This document shows positions 23,202 through 31,915 of a stretch of 64,000 nucleotides of DNA, one piece after another. How positions within the stretch are numbered: position 1 is the stretch's first letter; every line of letters begins with the position of its first letter. The notes beneath the pieces are model-generated. The model saw only the letters and a program-made list of their open reading frames with translations, did no database searches and was not told the origin of the DNA. This DNA is from Streptococcus didelphis DSM 15616. GTDB taxonomy: Bacteria; Bacillota; Bacilli; Lactobacillales; Streptococcaceae. The stretch is taken from contig NZ_KB904188.1 in assembly GCF_000380005.1 (NCBI RefSeq), forward strand, positions 124,001-188,000. Direction: 5' to 3'. A program made the position numbers and the translations under genes.

Positions 23202-24746
23202 TTAGTTTTCAGATCTTCTTTTATTTGGGGATAATTCAAAAATCATCCAGGCCAATAAGCTGATAATCAAAGCCATGAGGAGGTAGGAAATGGTATGAGC
23301 AAGGCTGATTTGCTGACTGCTGGGATTATCACCAAAAAATCCTTCAATCTGGTCTGGTAATCCTTTAAGATTTAGAAGGATTAGGATTAAGACAGATAAC
23401 CAACCCAATAAACGTGTGTACCATCTGTTTTTAAATCTTTGTCCCATCAAGCTAGGGCTATCAGTAAAAATAAGCAGTGGTACTATTGAAAAAGGTAAGG
23501 CAAAGGCGAGAAAGACCTGTGAATTAATCATCAAGTCGTTGATGGCGATATTTTCTTCTGAAGGTCCCTTGGCACTTGCTAGAAAGACACATAACAAGAC
23601 AGGCAAGACAGATAAGAGACGTGTTAGAAGGCGTCTTATCCAGGCAGGAAGCTTCATGTGAATAAAACCCTCCATCACAATTTGACCTGTCAGGGTTCCT
23701 GTTATGGTGGAGTTTTGTCCAGAAGCAAGTAAGGCAATAGCAAATAAGCTTGCTAGAGCACCTGAGCTGGCGATATGGGCAAGAAGGGAGTTGCTCATCA
23801 TATGAGGATTTGACAAGGCGTGATAGAGTCCAATAAATGATGGGTCCTGAATGCTTCCACTTTTAAAAACAGAAACACCAACTATTAACAAGAGGGCATT
23901 AACAAAAAAAGCAAGGGTTAGTTGGATATTAGAGTCAAGTGCAGAAAAGCGAAGGGCCTTAGCCACTTGTTCTGAATTATCTCGCTTAAGATGCCTACTT
24001 TGAACAAGGGAGGAATGCAGGTAAAGATTGTGCGGCATGACGGTGGCCCCAATAATCCCCAAGGCTCCTGTTAAAGGCACCTGATGGTTAACAGAAGGGG
24101 TCGAAGCAAAGGCCTTGCTGGTAGGGATGAGTCCAAAGAAGACCTCTTTCCAATCAGGATGAGATAAGATAACCTGATAAGAAAAGACAAGAAAGATGAT
24201 GATAATTAAGGCAAAAACAAGGGCCTCTATCTTTCTAAAGCCAATCTTGGTTAGAAGTAATAATAACAAGACATCTAAGACGGTTATAAGAACAGCAATT
24301 TCTAAAGGAATATTAAATAATAAGTAAAGGGCTATGGCGCCACCAATAACCTCAGCAATATCTGTTGCCATGATAGCTAGTTCTGTAATTATCCAAAGGA
24401 GGATGCTGAGGGTTTTACTTGTTTTCATCCGAATAGCCTGTGCTAAGTCAAGTTGTGTGACAATGCCTAGTTTTGCACATAAGTATTGTAAAAGCATGGC
24501 TACAAGGCTTGATAAAAGGATGACAGAAAGGAGGGTGTATTGGAAGTTTTGCCCACCTGTTATGGATGTTGACCAATTGCCAGGATCCATATAGCCTACG
24601 GCTACGAGGGCCCCAGGACCAGAATAAAAAAGGAGGGTTTTAAAGAAACCTAAATTCTGAGGAACCATGATGGTGCCATTAATTTCTTCAAGAGAGACCC
24701 CATTAGCATAGTTTAAAAATGTATTTGTTTTATTTTTCTTAGCCAT
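23202..24746 (-). CDS. mntH: NRAMP-family Mn2+/H+ symporter
   Basis: Proton-coupled divalent metal importer of the cytoplasmic membrane, mainly for Mn2+. 514 residues with about 11 membrane helices. The metal-site motif DPGNW in TM1 (GYMDPGNWSTSITGG) and the TM6 motif TVMPHNLYLHSSLVQ are intact. There is an N-terminal cytoplasmic extension of about 45 residues. A short palindrome, TTAAGAATACTTAA (24783-24796), lies about 40 bp upstream and could be a metalloregulator site, but this is speculative. It is monocistronic. Confidence 0.95.
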   Translation of the reverse strand: MAKKNKTNTFLNYANGVSLEEINGTIMVPQNLGFFKTLLFYSGPGALVAVGYMDPGNWSTSITGGQNFQYTLLSVILLSSLVAMLLQYLCAKLGIVTQLDLAQAIRMKTSKTLSILLWIITELAIMATDIAEVIGGAIALYLLFNIPLEIAVLITVLDVLLLLLLTKIGFRKIEALVFALIIIIFLVFSYQVILSHPDWKEVFFGLIPTSKAFASTPSVNHQVPLTGALGIIGATVMPHNLYLHSSLVQSRHLKRDNSEQVAKALRFSALDSNIQLTLAFFVNALLLIVGVSVFKSGSIQDPSFIGLYHALSNPHMMSNSLLAHIASSGALASLFAIALLASGQNSTITGTLTGQIVMEGFIHMKLPAWIRRLLTRLLSVLPVLLCVFLASAKGPSEENIAINDLMINSQVFLAFALPFSIVPLLIFTDSPSLMGQRFKNRWYTRLLGWLSVLILILLNLKGLPDQIEGFFGDNPSSQQISLAHTISYLLMALIISLLAWMIFELSPNKRRSEN

Positions 24747-24868
24747 TTTTCCTCTAAACTTTCTGTTTGGTTAAATTAATAATTAAGAATACTTAATCAT
24801 CTGTGGGATATTTTATCACAAAGTTCTTTGAAAAGTAAACTAAAAAGAGCCTTGACTCAGACTCTTTT

Positions 24869-25858
24869 TCACCAAGCGAAGGCCTGGGTGGGGGCTTTGA
24901 GGTAGGTCAGCCATTGGGGGTTTTTCAGGCGACAAAGGGTGACAGAAATGCCACTCATGTCAAGACTGGTCATGTATTTGCCATTTTTGATAAAGGGAAT
25001 ATCAAGTCCTTCTAAGTCAAGGAGTTGTTTGATGTCATTTAAGAAGATGGCCTGTTCTAGGTCAGTTGTAGTGCCTAGGTTGTTGACCAAGAGGATAAAG
25101 GCTTCTTTTTCTTGCCAGTGAAAGGTGATCTGTAGTTTATTGGTAATTTCAACAGCTAAGTGCTCAGAAGAGGTAAAGGGGACCGTGCGGTAGCCTTCTT
25201 CACCGTGGATGCCAATGCCATAAGAGATGTAATTATCAGCCAGGTGAAAGAAGGGTTTTTCAGTCTGCGGTAGTCTTGCTGATTTGGTAGCGAAGCCAAT
25301 AGTCGCTATTTCAGTAGCTATGTCAAAGGCTATTTTTTCTAAGTCCTCTAGGTTGGCACCATTTCTAGCAGCTTCTCCTAAAATCTTGTGGAGTAAGATG
25401 GTTCCTGCTAAACCACGGTGTCTGGGCTGGAAGTTTTGTTTGGGCTCGACAGAAATATCATCGTGGGAGATGACGTACTTGACTGGGATCCCTTCTTTGC
25501 GGGCAAGTTGGATGGCCTTTTTAAATTCCTGAATGTCAGCTTCAAAATTTTTAATGATGACAAAGACCCCTTTTCCTTTGTTTAAGAATCGCAGGGCTGC
25601 TAAGATTTCTTGGGACTTGGGAGGGGTGAAGATGTCTCCGTAAACAGCTGCTGATAACATGCCGTCGCCGACAAATCCAATATGGGAGGGTTCGTGGCCC
25701 GAACCTCCTCCTGATAGGAGTGGGATGAGCTTGGGATCTTGCTGTTTATTGTAAATGATAGGTTGACCATCACATTTTGCTAGGTGGGGATGGGCTGATA
25801 AGATGCCATTAATATAGTGGTCAATCATGGCTTCTTTGTGATTGAGAATGCTTACCAT
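24869..25858 (-). CDS. dhaQ: DhaK-like coactivator DhaQ
   Basis: A 329-residue DhaK paralogue with GGGSGHEPSHIGFVGDGML and the covalent substrate-binding histidine (GIGIHGEEGYRT). It sits directly downstream of dhaS on the same strand. In Lactococcus, DhaQ binds dihydroxyacetone but is not a kinase and partners DhaS to activate dhaKLM. The same arrangement here (dhaS-dhaQ divergent from dhaKLM) makes DhaQ the best call. Sequence differs from the true DhaK in this window at several active-site loops (NFEADIQEF here, NYSGDIMNF in DhaK). It could alternatively be a second kinase subunit. Confidence 0.82.
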   Translation of the reverse strand: MVSILNHKEAMIDHYINGILSAHPHLAKCDGQPIIYNKQQDPKLIPLLSGGGSGHEPSHIGFVGDGMLSAAVYGDIFTPPKSQEILAALRFLNKGKGVFVIIKNFEADIQEFKKAIQLARKEGIPVKYVISHDDISVEPKQNFQPRHRGLAGTILLHKILGEAARNGANLEDLEKIAFDIATEIATIGFATKSARLPQTEKPFFHLADNYISYGIGIHGEEGYRTVPFTSSEHLAVEITNKLQITFHWQEKEAFILLVNNLGTTTDLEQAIFLNDIKQLLDLEGLDIPFIKNGKYMTSLDMSGISVTLCRLKNPQWLTYLKAPTQAFAW

Positions 25859-25866
25859 AGGGTCTC

Positions 25867-26406
25867 CTAATCTTTTTGGATGCTAGTAATGATAATCTTT
25901 TTAATAAGTGCTAAGGGGGGTTGATAGTCTTTACTATTAACAAAGGCTCTTATCATGTCAGCTAGGGCGCGTGAATGATAGTGTTTTAAGAATTGACGGT
26001 AATCAGCTTCAATGAGAAAATGGTGTTTTCTTTCATGTTCTGCCAAAATTTTTTCTAAAAGGACCAGGCAATAGTCACCAAAGTAGCTGTAAAAATCATT
26101 TTGCTCCTTGATGGCAAATAGCTGGGCATAAAAAGGCTTGTTGTTTCCAAAATAAAAGAAGAGCTCACTTAGTAATTGAAAGCCTGAAATGTAATTCAAG
26201 TTATGGGTGACCTGTTCTTGTAATTCGGTTTCAAAAATCCAATCTAAGAGCTCATACTTGTCTACAAAATGGTTATAGAAGGTTTGTCTTCTGATAGCTG
26301 CCTGATCCATAATGTCAACAACTGAAATCTTATCAAAAGGCTTAGTTTCTAGCTCTTTTTTGAAGGCTTTGGCAATTCTTTTTTTGGTAATTAGGGATGT
26401 TGCCAT
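25867..26406 (-). CDS. dhaS: TetR-family regulator DhaS
   Basis: 179 residues: N-terminal TetR HTH (ISVVDIMDQAAIRRQTFYNHF) and an all-helical dimerisation/effector domain. It is the activator of the dihydroxyacetone kinase operon by homology of context: dhaQ lies 8 nt downstream, and dhaKLM is divergent. A 22-bp interrupted palindrome with GGACA/TGTCC ends, matching the spacing of the published lactococcal DhaS operator, lies between dhaS and dhaK. Family membership is clear; the specific name rests on context. Confidence 0.85.
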   Translation of the reverse strand: MATSLITKKRIAKAFKKELETKPFDKISVVDIMDQAAIRRQTFYNHFVDKYELLDWIFETELQEQVTHNLNYISGFQLLSELFFYFGNNKPFYAQLFAIKEQNDFYSYFGDYCLVLLEKILAEHERKHHFLIEADYRQFLKHYHSRALADMIRAFVNSKDYQPPLALIKKIIITSIQKD

Positions 26407-26475
26407 CTTTAAGTCCTCTTCTACTTATTTTCCTTTTTCTATTATACTTTACCAAAAGAGATTAGAAAAGCAAAT

Positions 26476-26497
26476 GGACAGAAAGGAAAAAGTGTCC
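26476..26497. promoter_or_regulatory. DhaS operator candidate
   Basis: GGACAGAA-N6-AAGTGTCC, 22 bp, located just upstream of the dhaK -35 (TTACAA 26499-26504; -10 TAAAAT 26522-26527, 17-bp spacer). The lactococcal operator as I recall it is GGACACAT-N6-ATTTGTCC, with the same ends and length. Confidence 0.65.
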
Positions 26498-26525
26498 CTT
26501 ACAAAAAGAAGGGATTTAGGGTAAA

Positions 26526-26541
26526 ATGTAAGCGTAAACAA
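26526..26541. promoter_or_regulatory. cre (CcpA-binding) site over the dhaK transcription start
   Basis: ATGTAAGCGTAAACAA fits WTGNAARCGNWWWCAW at every position and overlaps the -10/start region, the usual place for CcpA repression. Confidence 0.8.
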
Positions 26542-26560
26542 AATTTTGGAGGTCTCTGAT

Positions 26561-27550
26561 ATGAAAAAAATTATGAATGATCCAAGTATGATTGTGGATG
26601 ATATGTTACAGGGCTTAGCCTTTATGCACGATGATCTGGTTGAACGTTTAGATGGCTATGATCTTATTGTTCGTAAGGCAGCTAAGGCTAATAAAGTAGC
26701 AATTATCTCAGGTGGTGGTTCTGGTCATGAGCCAGCCCATGCTGGTTTTGTCGGAGAAGGGATGTTATCGGCTGCAGTATGTGGTGCTGTCTTTACATCA
26801 CCAACACCAGACCAGATTTTAGAAGCTATTAAGGCAGCTGATGAGGGTGCTGGGGTCTTTATGGTCATCAAGAATTATTCAGGTGACATTATGAATTTTG
26901 AAATGGCACAGGAAATGGCTGAGATGGAAGGAATAGCTGTTGCTAGTGTTATTGTTGATGATGATATTGCAGTGGAAGATAGCTTGTACACCCAAGGTAA
27001 ACGTGGAGTGGCTGGGACTATTTTAGTCCATAAAGTCCTAGGACATGCTGCCAGAGAAGGCAAGTCTTTAGAAGAAATCAAGGCCTTAGCTGACAAATTG
27101 GTTCCAAGCATTAAGACCATTGGACTAGCTTTGTCAGGGGCAACAGTACCTGAGGTTGGCAAGCCCGGTTTTGTGCTAGCAGATGATGAATTTGAATATG
27201 GGGTAGGTATCCATGGTGAACCTGGCTATAAAAAAGAAAAAATGCAGACGTCACACTTACTGGCTAAGGAATTAATGGACAAGCTGGCTGAGGCTTTTGA
27301 GATGGAAAGTGGTCAAAGCTATGGTCTTTTAGTCAATGGTCTTGGCAGCACTCCCTTGATGGAAGAATACGTTTTTGCAAATGATATTGCTAAGTTGGCA
27401 GACCAAAGAGGCATTAAGCTTGTCTTTAAAAAGGGTGGGGATTACATGACCTCTATTGATATGGCTGGTTTGTCCTTAACCTTGATCAAGTTAGAAGATG
27501 ACTATGTCCTTGAAGCACTGAAATCACCAGTTACAACTGTCGCTTGGTAA
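26561..27550 (+). CDS. dhaK: dihydroxyacetone kinase subunit DhaK
   Basis: Substrate-binding subunit that holds dihydroxyacetone as a hemiaminal on a histidine (GVGIHGEPGYKK). 329 residues from ATG 26561, chosen because GGAGG (26549-26553) lies 7 nt upstream. GGGSGHEPAHAGFVGEGML and NYSGDIMNFEMA are conserved active-site loops. First gene of dhaKLM, with a cre over its start and a DhaS operator upstream, so expression should need dihydroxyacetone and low CcpA repression. Confidence 0.95.
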   Translation: MKKIMNDPSMIVDDMLQGLAFMHDDLVERLDGYDLIVRKAAKANKVAIISGGGSGHEPAHAGFVGEGMLSAAVCGAVFTSPTPDQILEAIKAADEGAGVFMVIKNYSGDIMNFEMAQEMAEMEGIAVASVIVDDDIAVEDSLYTQGKRGVAGTILVHKVLGHAAREGKSLEEIKALADKLVPSIKTIGLALSGATVPEVGKPGFVLADDEFEYGVGIHGEPGYKKEKMQTSHLLAKELMDKLAEAFEMESGQSYGLLVNGLGSTPLMEEYVFANDIAKLADQRGIKLVFKKGGDYMTSIDMAGLSLTLIKLEDDYVLEALKSPVTTVAW

Positions 27551-27560
27551 GGAGGAATTT

Positions 27561-28136
27561 ATGGATATTAGAAAATCAGAAAAATGGATGGCCCTATTTT
27601 ATGAAAAAATTGTAGCCAATAAGGATTATCTTAGTGAGTTAGACACCCCTATTGGTGATGGAGACCATGGTGGCAATATGGCTAGGGGGATGGCTGCTGT
27701 TATGGACAATTGTAAGGGTAAGGATTTCACTTCCTCTGCAGATTTGTTTAAGCTGGTTGCTATGCAATTGATCAGTAAGGTTGGTGGCGCCTCTGGCCCT
27801 CTCTATGGTTCAGCCTTTATGGGAATGGCAAAGCTGGATGCAGATGTTTCAGTGGTGGATTTGCTTGAAGAAGGCTTGGCCATGATTCAAAAACGTGGTA
27901 AGGCAGAGCTAGGTGAAAAAACGATGGTCGATGTCTGGGTTCCCGTGATTAATGCCCTAAAGGAAAAGAAATTAAGCCCAGAAGTGATTAAAGAAGCTGT
28001 TATGTCCACAAAGGATCTCAAGGCAAGTAAGGGGCGAGCTTCTTATGTTGGAGAAAGATCCCTTGGCCATGTTGATCCTGGTTCTTATTCGTCAGGTCTA
28101 CTGTTTGAGGCTATGTTGGAAGCAGAGGTAGTGTGA
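27561..28136 (+). CDS. dhaL: dihydroxyacetone kinase subunit DhaL (ADP-binding)
   Basis: 191-residue helical-barrel subunit that keeps ADP/ATP as a permanent cofactor and phosphorylates dihydroxyacetone bound to DhaK. The Mg-nucleotide aspartates are in DTPIGDGDHGGNM, with GGASGPLYGSAFM as the second nucleotide loop. It begins 10 nt after dhaK with Shine-Dalgarno AAGGAGG and overlaps dhaM by one base (TGATG). Confidence 0.95.
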   Translation: MDIRKSEKWMALFYEKIVANKDYLSELDTPIGDGDHGGNMARGMAAVMDNCKGKDFTSSADLFKLVAMQLISKVGGASGPLYGSAFMGMAKLDADVSVVDLLEEGLAMIQKRGKAELGEKTMVDVWVPVINALKEKKLSPEVIKEAVMSTKDLKASKGRASYVGERSLGHVDPGSYSSGLLFEAMLEAEVV

Positions 28137-28510
28137 TGTCTGATATTGGAATTATTATTGTGTCGCATTCCAAAAATATTGCCCAAGGCGCTATGGATTT
28201 GATTTCAGAGGTTGCTAAGGATGTGGCTATTAGCTATGTTGGTGGTAGAGAAGATGGCGGCATTGGAACTAGTTTTGACCAGGTTCAAGAGATAGTGGAT
28301 GTCAATCCTAAGGATGTCTTATTCGCCTTTTATGATCTGGGGTCAGCTGGGATGAATATTGAAATGGTTGCTGAGTTTTCAGATAAGGAAATCCTTTTGA
28401 TGAAGTTGCCAATTATTGAAGCAAGTTATACAGCGGCAGCCCTTATTCAGGCTGGAGTGGACAAAGAAGCTATTATCCAGCAGCTCAAGGAGCTTGAAAT
28501 TAAGAAGTAA
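28136..28510 (+). CDS. dhaM: PTS-type phosphotransfer subunit DhaM
   Basis: 124-residue EIIA(Man)-fold protein that carries phosphate from HPr to the ADP on DhaL. The active-site His is residue 11 in IIIVSHSKNIAQG. It contains only the EIIA-like domain, without the HPr and EI extensions of the enterobacterial DhaM, as usual in Firmicutes. The start is ATG 28136, overlapping the dhaL stop. It completes a PEP-dependent dihydroxyacetone phosphorylation pathway feeding glycolysis. Confidence 0.93.
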   Translation: MSDIGIIIVSHSKNIAQGAMDLISEVAKDVAISYVGGREDGGIGTSFDQVQEIVDVNPKDVLFAFYDLGSAGMNIEMVAEFSDKEILLMKLPIIEASYTAAALIQAGVDKEAIIQQLKELEIKK

Positions 28511-28546
28511 AGATAAAATAACTTTACTTGGCTTTTACTAGAAATG

Positions 28547-28572
28547 AAGAGGACTTTTGCTAAGGTCCTCTT
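28547..28572 (+). terminator. terminator after dhaKLM
   Basis: AAGAGGAC...GTCCTCTT, 8-bp arms; weak T content follows. Confidence 0.6.
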
Positions 28573-28606
28573 AGTGCTTTCTTGTGTGATTTTTAGTATT
28601 TTAAGC

Positions 28607-28612
28607 TATAAT
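28607..28612 (+). promoter_or_regulatory. -10 of the 28647 gene
   Basis: TATAAT at 28607-28612 with TTGTGT about 19 bp upstream (28582-28587). Confidence 0.5.
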
Positions 28613-28646
28613 GTAGAAAATGGAGGAGACGTAAATAGGTTAAGCT

Positions 28647-29660
28647 ATGACAGACAAAAGTAAGATTGAAGAACGTTATCAGGCCTTAAGATTCTTAAGA
28701 CAGATTGGCTGGTCGGGGGAAGATTTATCCCATTTTCGTAAGGAAGACAGGATTGATTACCGAGTTGGGTCAAAGGTTTTTTTAGCCTTTTGGCAGGATG
28801 CTCTGGTCAGTAAAGAGGCAAGAGAGCTTTTACAGATACTTTTAGCCATGATTCATATACCAGAAGACTTATCAGGTCAGCTATCAGAAAACCAGATGAT
28901 TCTTTCTTATTTTCATCCAGACCTGGCTCCTGATGCTCCTTTTTGGTTTAGCTTGGCTAAGCTTGTTGATCAGGCCTTTCCTGGGGATCGTCTTAGTCAC
29001 AAGGGGCTCTTGGAAAGACAGGTTCATCAATTACGCTATATTATTTCCAGCCAGCAGGCCCAGTATATCCGTCAGCATTATAAGGGTGCTAAGGAAAGTG
29101 ATGGCCAGGCCTTGGTCACATTTTTAAGGAAAAAGAAGGGACCATCTTTTTGGCCGGGGTCTAAGGATTATAGCTTAGGAGATTCAGCAAGGCTGCACAA
29201 TAAATTAAAAATAAGAGATGAGGAAGTGTTTTTCCCTGATAATCAGGTTTCTTATAATATCAAGGTTTTAGTTGGTTTTCATACAGAATTTATCCTAGAT
29301 AGCTTTGGCAATTTTCTCAATGAAGTAGACGCAGAGGTTCTAAGAGAAAATGGGGTGGTTAACGGGGCTAGTTTTAACTATGGCAGTAGGGGAAAACGGC
29401 ACTGGGATTTGGATGTTGACCCTGTTAGTCAGCATGACCCACTTTTTCGAGATGAGATGACAGCTTCTTACCGCTCTCCTAAGTGGTTAAGGAAAAAATG
29501 GTTTTGGCAAGCAGATGAGGAGTTTCTTTTTTCTTACTTCAATCCTAAGGGCTATTATGCCAAGGCAGGACGTAGCAGTTTTTCGCATGTCAAAAGGCTA
29601 GGACGGCACTATAAGTGGCAGATCCGATTTAGCAAGCTAAAACATTTTTTAAGAAAATAA
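28647..29660 (+). CDS. DUF3114-like protein of unknown function
   Basis: A 337-residue soluble protein, rich in Trp, Tyr, Lys and His, without signal peptide or membrane helix. The C-terminal third is best marked: NVSF-type SYNIKVLVGFHTEFILDS, GASFNYGSRGKRHWDLDVDP and FWQADEEFLFSYFNPKGYYA. I associate this with the streptococcal DUF3114 family from memory and cannot confirm it. It is monocistronic, flanked by terminators. The GGAGGAG at 28622-28628 is 18 nt from the ATG, rather far, so a small upstream re-start or a weak AGGTT site may serve. No function is proposed. Confidence 0.65.
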   Translation: MTDKSKIEERYQALRFLRQIGWSGEDLSHFRKEDRIDYRVGSKVFLAFWQDALVSKEARELLQILLAMIHIPEDLSGQLSENQMILSYFHPDLAPDAPFWFSLAKLVDQAFPGDRLSHKGLLERQVHQLRYIISSQQAQYIRQHYKGAKESDGQALVTFLRKKKGPSFWPGSKDYSLGDSARLHNKLKIRDEEVFFPDNQVSYNIKVLVGFHTEFILDSFGNFLNEVDAEVLRENGVVNGASFNYGSRGKRHWDLDVDPVSQHDPLFRDEMTASYRSPKWLRKKWFWQADEEFLFSYFNPKGYYAKAGRSSFSHVKRLGRHYKWQIRFSKLKHFLRK

Positions 29661-29661
29661 A

Positions 29662-29707
29662 AAAACTCCTTTTACACTTCTACTTGATAGAAGGTAAGAG
29701 GAGTTTT
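29662..29707. terminator. bidirectional terminator
   Basis: AAAACTCCT...AGGAGTTTT with an inner TTCTA...TAGAA stem; between convergent units. Confidence 0.8.
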
Positions 29708-29710
29708 AAC

Positions 29711-30358
29711 TTAATTTGCCTTGGCCCATTTCTTGGCTAATTGCCTAGATAATAATGAAATGAGAAAATTGATTACAAAGTAAATGAGAGTTACTGAGGC
29801 ATAGAGAGCAAAGACCTGCTCTGCTTGAAAATATTTACCCATTAAAATTTGACTCTTGCCAAATAATTCTTGAATAGCAATGACTGAGTAAAGCAGTGAT
29901 GTGTCTTTAATAACAGTTACAAACTGGGAGATAATAGCAGGTAACATTTTACGAATAGCCTGGGGAAAAACAATGATTAAGAAGACTTGCAGGTGGGTCA
30001 TACCCTGTGATAAGCCAGCTTCTGTTTGACCATAATCCACACCATTCAAACCGCCTCTGATAATTTCAGCGAGAGCTGCCGAAGTAAAGACAGTGAAGGC
30101 AGTAATACCAGCAGGGGTTGCTTTCATCTGAAAGACCAAGAAAATGATGAAAATCCATAAGAGATTAGGGACATTTCTGACAAATTCAATATAGATACTG
30201 GCTAGTAGCTTTAAGAAGCTATTCTTGCCATTTCTCATAATGGCTAAGATAGTTCCAAAAATAGTGGATAAGATAATGGAAATAAATGAAATGTATAAGG
30301 TTAATCCTAATCCTTCAAGAATGAAGGAAATGTTTGAGCTTGTCATGAGTTCTGACAT
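29711..30358 (-). CDS. amino-acid ABC transporter permease (glutamine type), second subunit
   Basis: 215-residue polar-amino-acid (HisMQ/GlnP) permease with five membrane helices and the ATPase-coupling EAA loop (GQTEAGLSQGMTHLQVFLII.. region ending PQAIRKMLP). It is the last gene of a four-gene operon ATPase-SBP-permease-permease, 15 nt after its sister. The pair should form a heterodimeric channel for glutamine, glutamate or a related polar amino acid. Confidence 0.9.
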   Translation of the reverse strand: MSELMTSSNISFILEGLGLTLYISFISIILSTIFGTILAIMRNGKNSFLKLLASIYIEFVRNVPNLLWIFIIFLVFQMKATPAGITAFTVFTSAALAEIIRGGLNGVDYGQTEAGLSQGMTHLQVFLIIVFPQAIRKMLPAIISQFVTVIKDTSLLYSVIAIQELFGKSQILMGKYFQAEQVFALYASVTLIYFVINFLISLLSRQLAKKWAKAN

Positions 30359-30373
30359 ACTTTCTTCCTCCTT

Positions 30374-31084
30374 CTAGACAGAATATGTCTTTTTATTACT
30401 TTCTTCCTTACGACGAGCCCAATTGGCTAAAGGAAAACACATGATAAAGTATAAGATGGCTGCTCCAATAAAGGCAGGAACATAATTACCAGTGTCATAG
30501 GCCCAAGCCTTGGCAGTAAACATGAGATCAGCTCCTGAAATAATAGCCACGACAGAGGTATTCTTAATAAGGTTAACGACCTGGTTGGTCATAGGTGGAA
30601 GAATGATCCGCACGGTTTGGGGCAGGATAATCAGGCTCATGGTCTGTTTGTAGGTAAAGCCTTGTGCTAGGGCTGCTTCGGTTTGGCCTTTGGGAATAGC
30701 TTCAATACCAGAGCGAATAACCTCGGCAATATAAGCTCCGTGGTAAATCCCCACACAAAGAAGGCCAGTAAAGAAGGTGGAAATCATAAGCTGACCCTTG
30801 GTCATAATGGCTAAGCCATAATAGACAAAGACAAATTGCACTAAAAGGGGGGTGTTTTGATAAAGTTCAATATAAACTCTAGCTATAAAGGTTAATAGTT
30901 TAGATTTAGCTGTAGACATAGCCCCAAAGATAAGTCCTAAAATAAGAGCTAAAATAAGAGCTCCTAAGGACATGAGTAGGGTGTAGAAGAAAGCCTTGAA
31001 AAAGATATCAAAATGAGCTAGGAAATCCTGCCATCTTGAAAGGGCAAAAGGACTTTCTGCTAATAAAAAGGTTGATGCTATCAT
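30374..31084 (-). CDS. amino-acid ABC transporter permease (glutamine type), first subunit
   Basis: 236-residue membrane subunit homologous to its downstream neighbour: five membrane helices, YQNTPLLVQFVFVYYG and the EAA loop AIPKGQTEAALAQGFTYKQT ending LPQTVRIILP. It is slightly longer at the C-terminus with a basic cytoplasmic tail. It begins 15 nt after the binding-protein gene with Shine-Dalgarno AAAGGAG. Confidence 0.9.
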   Translation of the reverse strand: MIASTFLLAESPFALSRWQDFLAHFDIFFKAFFYTLLMSLGALILALILGLIFGAMSTAKSKLLTFIARVYIELYQNTPLLVQFVFVYYGLAIMTKGQLMISTFFTGLLCVGIYHGAYIAEVIRSGIEAIPKGQTEAALAQGFTYKQTMSLIILPQTVRIILPPMTNQVVNLIKNTSVVAIISGADLMFTAKAWAYDTGNYVPAFIGAAILYFIMCFPLANWARRKEESNKKTYSV

Positions 31085-31099
31085 AGAAAAACTCCTTTC

Positions 31100-31915
31100 T
31101 TAATTTCTAGTCTTGGCAGGTTTTAAGTTATATTTTTGGTAGATTTTTTCCAGGCTCTGGTCAGTTGACCACTTACTAATGAGCTGGTTGATGTAGTCTG
31201 TTAGTTTGTGATTGGCTTTAGTAGTAGCGACCCCATAAGATTGCTGGTTAAAGCCCCCAGATAGGATTTTACTTTGCTTGCTTTGGTAACCACTGAGGAT
31301 TGATTTATCCACAGAAAAGGCATCAATGCGTTTCGCATAGAGTGAAATGGCTAGTTCTGGGTAAGAACCAAGTTGGACGAAGTCAAACTGGAGCTTGTGA
31401 GCTTTGCCATATTCTTCAATGGCTGCCTTGGTTGTGGAGCCTTGGGCGACGCCAATTCTTTTTTTGTTGAGGTTTTTGAGTTTTTTAATTCCGCTTGATC
31501 TATTAATTAAAAAGCCGACTTCGTCTTGATAATAGGGTTTTGAAAAAGAATAGTTTTTTTGGCGTTCTGGTGTGATGGTATAGGTAGCGATAATGATGTC
31601 TATCTGGCCGTTATCTAAGAGCGCCTCTCTGGTTTGGGCAGTGACAGGGACAAAATCCACCTTGACGTCTAAACTTTTAGCAATTTTCTTTGCCAGGTCA
31701 ATTTCCATGCCTTCATAGCGACCACTTTCAGGGCTATAGTAGCCAAAGTTTGGGACATCTTGTTTGACGCCAACTTTTAAGTGGCCAGATTTTTTGATGG
31801 CTTGAATGCTCTTGTCCTTGTCCCAGCTACTGGCTTGTACTTTAGGAGCTAGGAGTAAGAGTAGGAGCAAGAGACTTATGATATAAAAGATATTCTTTTG
31901 TCTAAATACCTTCAT
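31100..31915 (-). CDS. amino-acid ABC substrate-binding protein without lipobox
   Basis: 271-residue family-3 solute-binding protein: KSGHLKVGVKQDVPNFGYYS, YEGMEIDLAKKIAKSLDVKV, and the later GVAQGSTTKAAIEEYG are characteristic. The N-terminus is a long leucine-rich signal peptide (FYIISLLLLLLLLAPKVQAS). It lacks the lipobox cysteine usual for Gram-positive binding proteins, so it may be a membrane-tethered or released protein rather than a lipoprotein. It overlaps the ATPase gene by 4 nt (ATGA). Ligand probably glutamine or another polar amino acid. Confidence 0.88.
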   Translation of the reverse strand: MKVFRQKNIFYIISLLLLLLLLAPKVQASSWDKDKSIQAIKKSGHLKVGVKQDVPNFGYYSPESGRYEGMEIDLAKKIAKSLDVKVDFVPVTAQTREALLDNGQIDIIIATYTITPERQKNYSFSKPYYQDEVGFLINRSSGIKKLKNLNKKRIGVAQGSTTKAAIEEYGKAHKLQFDFVQLGSYPELAISLYAKRIDAFSVDKSILSGYQSKQSKILSGGFNQQSYGVATTKANHKLTDYINQLISKWSTDQSLEKIYQKYNLKPAKTRN

